Assembly (NCBI GenBank): GCA_009733745.1 | Contig: WNWL01000002.1 | Location: forward strand, 310,001 to 374,000 | DNA length: 64,000 nucleotides | Source of the DNA: Oceanobacillus sp. HTM 045 | GTDB lineage: Bacteria; Pseudomonadota; Alphaproteobacteria; Rhodobacterales; Rhodobacteraceae | Direction of reading: 5' to 3' | Shown: piece by piece, positions 58,881 through 64,000 of the stretch | How positions within the stretch are numbered: position 1 is the stretch's first letter | Layout: each line of letters starts with the position of its first letter | Notes under the pieces: model-generated | Database searches by the model: none | Seen by the model: only the letters and a program-made list of their open reading frames with translations | Told to the model about the DNA's origin: nothing | Translations under genes and position numbers: made by a program

Positions 58881-60257
58881 CTATGCCATCGCCGCGCGGA
58901 CGTCAGGGTCGTCCAGCGTCTGGTCCAGTACCCGGTGGGTACGCTCGACAATCATGTCGATCTCCTCCTCGGTGCAGCAGAGCGGCGGTGCGTAGCCGAG
59001 TACGCCCCAGGCGAAAGCACGGATCACCAGCCCCTCGTTCCAGGCCCGGTCGAATATCCGTGTGGCGGCTTTCGCCTCGGCCGGAAGCGGGGTCTTCGCC
59101 TGCTTGTCGGTGACGAGTTCGATCGCGGCCAGCATCCCGCGCCCGCGGACGTCGCCCACGAGCGGGTGATCGGCAAGGCCGTGCAGCCCTTCGAGCAGGC
59201 GCGCGCCCATGCGTCGGCCATTCTCCAGCAGCCCGCCCTCGTAAAGGTCGAGCACGGCAAGGCCGACCGCGGCACTCACCGGGTGACCCGAATAGGTCAG
59301 CCCATGCCCTACCGCCGCCGACCCGGCGCCATCTGCAATGGTGTTGTAGACGTGATCGGAGAGGAACACCGCGCCCATCGGGACGTAACCGGAAGTCAGG
59401 CCCTTCGCGGTGGTCATCATGTCGGGAACAATCCCCTCCTCCGCGCAGGCGAAGAGGGGACCGGTGCGGCCGAAACCGGTGATCACCTCGTCGGCGACGA
59501 ACAGGATCTCCATCTCGGTGCAGACGGCGCGGATTGCCGCAATCCACCCCGGCGGCGGCACGATCACGCCGCCGGAGCCCTGGATCGGCTCGACATAGAA
59601 GGCCGCGACCCGCTCCGGCCCGCCAAGGCTTTCCACCTTCGCGCGCAGTGCCGCGACCGAGGCGGCGATGATCGCCTCCGGATCCAGCCCGACGGGGTTG
59701 CGGTAGGCGTAGTGCGAGGGAATGCGGTGCTGCCAGTCATAGGGCACGCCGAACCCGGTGTGGAATGCCGGCAGCGCGGTCAGCCCGGCGCCGACGGTGC
59801 TGGAGCCATGATAGCCCATCTCCAGCGTGATGAACTGGTCGCGCCCGGGCTTGCCGCGGCTGTTCCAATAGTGGCGGACGAAACGCACTGTGCTGTCGAC
59901 CGCGTCCGACCCGCCGAGCGTGAAGAAGACATGGTCGAGGTCGCCGGGCGCCAGATCCGCCAACCGCGCCGCCAGCCGAATCGCGGGCTCCGACCCGAGC
60001 CCGAAATAGCCGGTGGCATAGGGCAGCTCGCGAAGCTGCCGGGTCGCCGCCTCGATCACGCTTTCCTGGCCGTAGCCCGCGTTCACGCACCAGAGGCCCG
60101 CGAAGCCGTCCACCAGCCGGTTGCCGGCCATGTCGGTGATGGTCGCACCCTCGGCAGAGGCGATGGTGCGGACCCCCGCGGCCTCGTGCCCGCGCCAGGA
60201 GGCGACGGGGTGCACCAGGTGGGCACGGTCCAGTTCGACGAGTGAATTGCTGAGCAT
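58881..60257 (-). CDS. Class III aminotransferase (omega-amino acid:pyruvate type)
   Basis: A 458-residue PLP enzyme that transfers amino groups from omega-amino acids or amines to pyruvate or 2-oxoglutarate. Motifs are AGLWCVNAGYGQ, YHGSSTVGAGLTALPAFH (in pieces), FVADEVITGFGRTG, and the PLP Lys in MTTAKGLTSGYVPMGAV. The start is ATG 60257, between the GNAT gene (17 nt) and the dehydrogenase gene. In the cluster it would feed the SSADH-type enzyme at the right edge. Confidence 0.92.
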   Translation of the reverse strand: MLSNSLVELDRAHLVHPVASWRGHEAAGVRTIASAEGATITDMAGNRLVDGFAGLWCVNAGYGQESVIEAATRQLRELPYATGYFGLGSEPAIRLAARLADLAPGDLDHVFFTLGGSDAVDSTVRFVRHYWNSRGKPGRDQFITLEMGYHGSSTVGAGLTALPAFHTGFGVPYDWQHRIPSHYAYRNPVGLDPEAIIAASVAALRAKVESLGGPERVAAFYVEPIQGSGGVIVPPPGWIAAIRAVCTEMEILFVADEVITGFGRTGPLFACAEEGIVPDMMTTAKGLTSGYVPMGAVFLSDHVYNTIADGAGSAAVGHGLTYSGHPVSAAVGLAVLDLYEGGLLENGRRMGARLLEGLHGLADHPLVGDVRGRGMLAAIELVTDKQAKTPLPAEAKAATRIFDRAWNEGLVIRAFAWGVLGYAPPLCCTEEEIDMIVERTHRVLDQTLDDPDVRAAMA

Positions 60258-60274
60258 TGGAGACTCCAGGGAAA

Positions 60275-61138
60275 TCAACCGAGCGCCTGCGCGGTGAGCG
60301 CGAAGGCGTGATGGGATTGCGGCCGGGACACCGCCGACGCCGAGCCGCGGCGCATCTTGAGCCCCCCGCCGACAAGCTTCAGGCCGAGCGCGGAGAGGCC
60401 CTCGCCGAGACCGGACCCGACGCCGGTATCGACGCGGAGGAAGCGGCCGCGGCACTCCGATGCGACGAGGGACAGCAGCGCCTCGGCCGCGGGCAAGTCG
60501 GGCGCGATGATCGGGCCGAGAACCTCGCCCCGCCCGAAGGAGCGGAGCGCGGCCCATGCCACCGGCACACCTTCGCGGCGCAGAACGGCGAGCCTGCCGA
60601 CATCGGCGAGGGCTTCCAGGAGGGTGGTTCTATCGGCGCCGGTGGCGATGCGGTCGAGTTCTGCGAGTGCGGGCAGCATCTCCGCGGCATCAGCCGGTGA
60701 AAGCCATTCAGCGCCCCCGGCCTCCGTGGCAGCCATTGCTCCCGGCAGGATCACTTCGCCCTGATACTGCGCGACCGAACCGGTGGATTCGAAGCCGAGC
60801 TTTTCGTAGAGCGGCCTGCCATCCTCCGTCGCGACGAGGCGGACCTCGGGGGCATCGAGGCCCGACATCGCACGCTCCATCAGGCTGCGCCCCAGTCCGC
60901 GCCCGCGCAGGCGCGCGTCGACGACGATCATGCTCATCACGGCGACCGGGCCGAAGCGGGTGACGAGGGTGGTGCCGACGATTTCCGAGCCGTCGAGCGC
61001 GACGACGCCGCTGCTCAGGCGGAGGAAGAACGCCCAGTCCTCGGCGCGGTGCGGCCACTTCACCTGCTGGGTCAGGCGCAATGCGCCCGGCAGGTGCTCG
61101 GGCTGGAATTCGGCGAATGTGAGGGTGCTTGCGGTCAT
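60275..61138 (-). CDS. Tandem-GNAT N-acetyltransferase-like protein (paralogue 2)
   Basis: A 287-residue protein, paralogue of 47599-48465: TQQVKWPHRAEDWAFFLRLSSGVVA, MSMIVVDARLRGRGLGRSLME (acetyl-CoA site of the first half), EKLGFESTGSVAQYQGE, then FGRGEVLGPIIAPDLPAAE and LRVDTGVGSG in the second half. This copy keeps the classical R-G-x-G-x-G/A loop. It leads the aminotransferase-dehydrogenase genes. It probably acetylates a small amine, which is an inference from context. Confidence 0.85.
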   Translation of the reverse strand: MTASTLTFAEFQPEHLPGALRLTQQVKWPHRAEDWAFFLRLSSGVVALDGSEIVGTTLVTRFGPVAVMSMIVVDARLRGRGLGRSLMERAMSGLDAPEVRLVATEDGRPLYEKLGFESTGSVAQYQGEVILPGAMAATEAGGAEWLSPADAAEMLPALAELDRIATGADRTTLLEALADVGRLAVLRREGVPVAWAALRSFGRGEVLGPIIAPDLPAAEALLSLVASECRGRFLRVDTGVGSGLGEGLSALGLKLVGGGLKMRRGSASAVSRPQSHHAFALTAQALG

Positions 61139-61441
61139 CGAAGGCCCTTTTCCGGTCCACCGGGGAGAAGCTAGGCCGGCAGGAGGCCCGGTTGGTTCGG
61201 GAAAGCAGCCGCAGGGCGGTATCTTCGGCCGTTCGTCACGCCCGTCGCCGCAGGAAGTGCCAAAGCGGCACTGCGCGCACGGAGCGAGCGCGCCCGCCAC
61301 GGAACGCGCTCGCAACTCTCTGCTGCGAGCTTCGACCTTTATGGTGTTTTGTGCTTTCCGGCGCGGCAAAGAAGCGGCGCGCGCCCGCGGAGTGTCCGTA
61401 GGTTCAACGGGAACACCGGAACCCGACAAGCGAGGACCAAG
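61139..61441. other. Divergent promoter region with two inverted repeats
   Basis: No gene is seen. AGTGCC-AAAGC-GGCACT (61256-61272) and GCGAGCGCG-N12-CGCGCTCGC (61284-61313) lie mid-gap, with an AT-richer CTTTATGGTGTTTTGTGC at about 61338-61355. The region must drive the GNAT gene leftward and the HAD gene rightward. I see no box like those at 57.8 kb here. Confidence 0.55.
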
Positions 61442-62110
61442 ATGACCGCCTTCCGTCCCAAGTTCGTGACCTTCGACTGCTACGGCACGCTCACGGATTT
61501 CGATATGGCCGGAGCGACCCGCCGGGTCTATGCCGACCGCCTCGAGGCGGCGAAGCTGGAAACCCTGATCCGCGACTTCGCGGCCTACCGGCTGGACGAG
61601 ATCCTCGGCGCATGGAAGCCATACGCGGAGGTGATCCACAACGCCCTTGAGCGGGCCTGCATGCGCAACGGCGTCGAGTTCCTGGCTGATGGTGCGCGGC
61701 AGATCTACGAGGAGGTCCCGACCTGGGGCCCGCACGCCGATGTGCCGGAAGGGCTTGCAAAGGTCGCGAAGGAAATCCCCCTTGTCGTCCTCTCGAACGC
61801 GATGAACGACCAGATCATGTCGAACGTGGAGAAGCTGGGCGCGCCATTCCACGCGGTGTTCACGGCCGAGGAGACCGGCACCTACAAGCCGCAGATGAAC
61901 GGCTTCGAGTACATGCTCGAGAAGCTCGGCTGCGGCCCGGAAGACATCACCCACGTATCCTCCTCGTTCCGCTACGACCTGATGACCGCGCATGATCTCG
62001 GCATCAAGTCGAAGGTCTGGGTCAATCGCGGGCACGAACCGGCCAATCCCTATTACGGCTACACGGAGATCGCCGATATCCGCGGGTTGCCCGGCGTGTT
62101 CGGCCTGTGA
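61442..62110 (+). CDS. HAD-family hydrolase, type II haloacid dehalogenase-like (paralogue 2)
   Basis: A 222-residue HAD protein: FVTFDCYGTLTDFDMAGA (nucleophile Asp about 11), VVLSNAMNDQ (motif II), ETGTYKPQMNGF (Lys) and HVSSSFRYDLMTAHDLGI. It resembles 2-haloacid dehalogenases and is distinct from, but parallel to, the HAD at 57 kb. The stop overlaps a GTG of the next frame. It is cotranscribed with the PuuB-like oxidase. Confidence 0.87.
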   Translation: MTAFRPKFVTFDCYGTLTDFDMAGATRRVYADRLEAAKLETLIRDFAAYRLDEILGAWKPYAEVIHNALERACMRNGVEFLADGARQIYEEVPTWGPHADVPEGLAKVAKEIPLVVLSNAMNDQIMSNVEKLGAPFHAVFTAEETGTYKPQMNGFEYMLEKLGCGPEDITHVSSSFRYDLMTAHDLGIKSKVWVNRGHEPANPYYGYTEIADIRGLPGVFGL

Positions 62111-62124
62111 AGGCGGCCGGGGCG

Positions 62125-63402
62125 ATGAAGTTCACATCCTATTGGCACGACACCGCGCCCCGGTTCGAGGGCGCCACGCAGGGGCCGGTTGCCGGCAAGG
62201 CCGATGTTGTCGTTGTCGGCGCGGGGTTCACCGGCCTCGGCGCGGCGCGGGCGCTGGCGCAGGCCGGGCACAAGGTGGTCGTGCTGGAAAGCGAGCATGT
62301 GGGCTTCGGCGCGTCCGGCCGGAACGGCGGGCACTTGAACAACGGGCTCGCGCATGGCTATCTCCACGCGAAGGAGCAGTTCGGGCCGGAGAAGGCGAAG
62401 GAGATGTATCTCGCCTTCGACGAGGGCATCGCGACGATCGAGCGGCTGATCGCGGAAGAGGGGATCGACTGCGACTTCCGCCGCTCCGGCAAGCTGAAGC
62501 TCGCGTCCAAGCCCGGCCACTACGAGGGGATCGCCCGGAACTTCGAGGCGATCCATGCGGATGTGGACCCAGACACCGCCCTTCTGAGTCGCGCCGACCT
62601 GGCCGGCGAGATCCGGTCGGACGCCTTCCACGGTGCCATGCTCCAGCACCGGAGCGCGATGATGCACATGGGCAAGTTCGTCGTTGGCCTCGCCACGGCG
62701 GCGGCTCGCCACGGCGCCGCGATCCACGAGCACGCGCCGGTGACCGGCATTCGCCGAAGCGGCGACGGCTGGGTGGTAGAAACCCCGCGAGGGTCGATCG
62801 AGGCAGGCAAGCTCTTCCTCGCGACCGGCGCCTACACGACCCCGACCTTCGGCTGGTTCCGCCGCCGGATCGTGCCCGTCGGCAGCTTCATCCTCGCGAC
62901 GCGCCCCCTCACGGTGGACGAGGTCGCGGCGACCATGCCGGGGAACCGAACCTGCGTGACCTCGCTCAACGTCGGGAACTACTTCCGCCTCGCGCCCGAC
63001 AACCGGCTGATCTTCGGCGGGCGGGCGCGGTTCTCTGCGCGGTCGGATCAGCAATCCGATGCCAGGAGCGGCGCCATCCTGCAGGAAGGCCTCGCCCGGA
63101 TCTTCCCGCAGTTTGCCGGGATCGAGATCGACCATTGCTGGGGCGGGCTGGTCGATATGACGAAGGACCGCTTCCCCCGCGCCGGGGAACAGGGCGGGAT
63201 CTTCTACTCGATGGGCTATTCCGGCCACGGCGCGCAGATCGCGACGCATATGGGAGAGATCATGGCCGACCTGATGACCGGCCGGATCGACCGGAACCCC
63301 TGGGCCCATTTGCCCTGGCGCGCGGTGCCCGGGCATCTCGGCACACCGTGGTTCCTGCCGGTCGTCGGCGCCTACTACAAGATGCTCGACCGGGTCCGCT
63401 GA
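62125..63402 (+). CDS. FAD-dependent oxidoreductase, PuuB-like (gamma-glutamylputrescine oxidase type)
   Basis: A 425-residue DAO-superfamily flavoenzyme resembling gamma-glutamylputrescine oxidase. It has YWHDTAPRF at the start, the FAD motif VVVVGAGFTGLGAARALAQAG, GFGASGRNGGHLNNGLAHGY (conserved SGRNGG), and DHCWGGLVDMTKDRFPRAG and SMGYSGHGAQIATHMG at the end. The ATG at 62125 fits the family N-terminus; a GTG at 62107 overlapping the HAD stop is the alternative. It would yield an aldehyde for the dehydrogenase next door. Confidence 0.87.
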   Translation: MKFTSYWHDTAPRFEGATQGPVAGKADVVVVGAGFTGLGAARALAQAGHKVVVLESEHVGFGASGRNGGHLNNGLAHGYLHAKEQFGPEKAKEMYLAFDEGIATIERLIAEEGIDCDFRRSGKLKLASKPGHYEGIARNFEAIHADVDPDTALLSRADLAGEIRSDAFHGAMLQHRSAMMHMGKFVVGLATAAARHGAAIHEHAPVTGIRRSGDGWVVETPRGSIEAGKLFLATGAYTTPTFGWFRRRIVPVGSFILATRPLTVDEVAATMPGNRTCVTSLNVGNYFRLAPDNRLIFGGRARFSARSDQQSDARSGAILQEGLARIFPQFAGIEIDHCWGGLVDMTKDRFPRAGEQGGIFYSMGYSGHGAQIATHMGEIMADLMTGRIDRNPWAHLPWRAVPGHLGTPWFLPVVGAYYKMLDRVR

Positions 63403-63471
63403 TCATCACGATACTCGAGACGAAATAGGGGGCCGCGCCCCCCCTTTCCATTCGCGTCATGCAGTACCGGA

Positions 63472-64000
63472 TCAGAGGCCGGCCATGTGGAACGCCTTCT
63501 GCTCCAGGTATTCCTCGATCCCGATACGCGCGCCCTCGCGGCCGAGACCGGACTGCTTGACTCCGCCGAAGGGCGACACCGTGGTCGAGACGCTGCCCGT
63601 GTTCAGCCCGACCATGCCGAAATCCAGCGCACCGCCGACCCGCCATGCGCGAGCGTGGCTGTCGGTGTAGAAGTAGGCGGCGAGGCCATAGGGCGTGGCG
63701 TTGGCGATGCGGATCGCCTCTTCCTCGGTCTCGAACCGGAAGACCGGGGCGACGGGACCAAAGGTCTCCTCGCTGGCGAGCACCATCTCCTCGGTCGCGC
63801 CGGTCAGCACCATCGGCGCCGCGTACTGCCCGCCCTGCGGGACGATGGCCTCGGCAGCGACAAGCGCGCCGTGCGCGGTCGCGTCGGCGACATGCTGGGC
63901 GATCTTGTCCAGCGCGGCGGCGTTGATCATCGGCCCGACCTCGACACCGGCCTCGGTTCCAGGGCCGACCTTGAGCCCTGCGACCCGGGCGCCGAACTTC
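63472..64000 (-). CDS. gabD: Succinate-semialdehyde-type aldehyde dehydrogenase, 5' part beyond window edge
   Basis: The last 176 codons of an NAD(P)-dependent aldehyde dehydrogenase. Readable from the edge: KVGPGTEAGVEVGPMINAAALDKI, then EETFGPVAPVFRFETEEEAIRIAN, YGLAAYFYTD and SPFGGVKQSGLGREGARIGIEEYLE (in pieces). The GPMIN and SPFGGVKQSGLGREG motifs are those of succinate-semialdehyde and related dehydrogenases. The catalytic Cys lies outside the window. It likely oxidises an aldehyde made by the aminotransferase or PuuB-like enzyme. Confidence 0.85.
   Translation of the reverse strand, partial: KFGARVAGLKVGPGTEAGVEVGPMINAAALDKIAQHVADATAHGALVAAEAIVPQGGQYAAPMVLTGATEEMVLASEETFGPVAPVFRFETEEEAIRIANATPYGLAAYFYTDSHARAWRVGGALDFGMVGLNTGSVSTTVSPFGGVKQSGLGREGARIGIEEYLEQKAFHMAGL

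Noticed and set aside
47390-64000. Genomic island integrated at the tRNA-Ala gene
   Set aside because: No integrase, no repeat of the tRNA 3' end within the window, and base composition and codon use look like the neighbours.

Overview
The window looks like the chromosome of a very GC-rich alphaproteobacterium, probably from or near the Rhodobacterales. This rests on the strong G/C third-position bias, frequent GTG/TTG starts with ATGA/GTGA overlaps, and a typical housekeeping set: HflKC with DUF2065 and a Do-type protease, HrpB, MeaB, RpmB, YggT/YggU, single-chain SdaA and a Mrp-type antiporter. I see no rRNA, CRISPR array, insertion sequence, prophage or integrase. There is one tRNA gene, tRNA-Ala(CGC).

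Layout. 1-8.9 kb: an unrecognised protein cut by the left edge, a low-molecular-weight phosphatase, a sirtuin, a ribbon-helix-helix protein, a glyoxalase, a Tat-exported small subunit with its GMC oxidoreductase, rpmB, and three small VOC/DUF1428 genes divergent from an HxlR-SCP2 regulator. 9-23.5 kb: MeaB GTPase, DUF3108, HrpB helicase, YHS protein, amino-acid dehydrogenase, aminotransferase, then DegP-DUF2065-HflC-HflK and Gor-RpiA. 23.7-30.4 kb: SdaA, a second HxlR regulator divergent from a monooxygenase/quinone-oxidoreductase pair, a Pit phosphate transporter, a Nudix hydrolase and ArgG. 30.4-35.97 kb: a repeat-rich noncoding block, a split ThDP decarboxylase divergent from a thioesterase, an exported unknown, SseB-like, alpha/beta-hydrolase and uracil-DNA-glycosylase-like genes. 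36.1-43.9 kb: a ten-gene Mrp-type cation/proton antiporter operon with three large proton-channel subunits and the MrpA C-terminal part as its own gene. 44-47.4 kb: EF-hand protein, tandem DUF3137 genes, YggU, YggT and the tRNA.

47.6-64 kb is a long catabolic cluster: two paralogous tandem-GNAT proteins, two paralogous FAD oxidases, an Lrp/AsnC regulator, a complete peptide/opine-type ABC importer, two type II HAD proteins, a 2-hydroxyacid dehydrogenase, a class III aminotransferase, a PuuB-like amine oxidase and a succinate-semialdehyde-type dehydrogenase cut by the right edge. The logic is import of an amino-compound, FAD-dependent oxidation, transamination and aldehyde oxidation, but the substrate cannot be read from sequence. 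AT-rich palindromes resembling Lrp boxes occur upstream of the first GNAT gene, between the second FAD oxidase and lrp, and as a cluster between the dehydrogenase and HAD/transporter genes. They suggest a local Lrp-type regulon, which is the most interesting system in the window.
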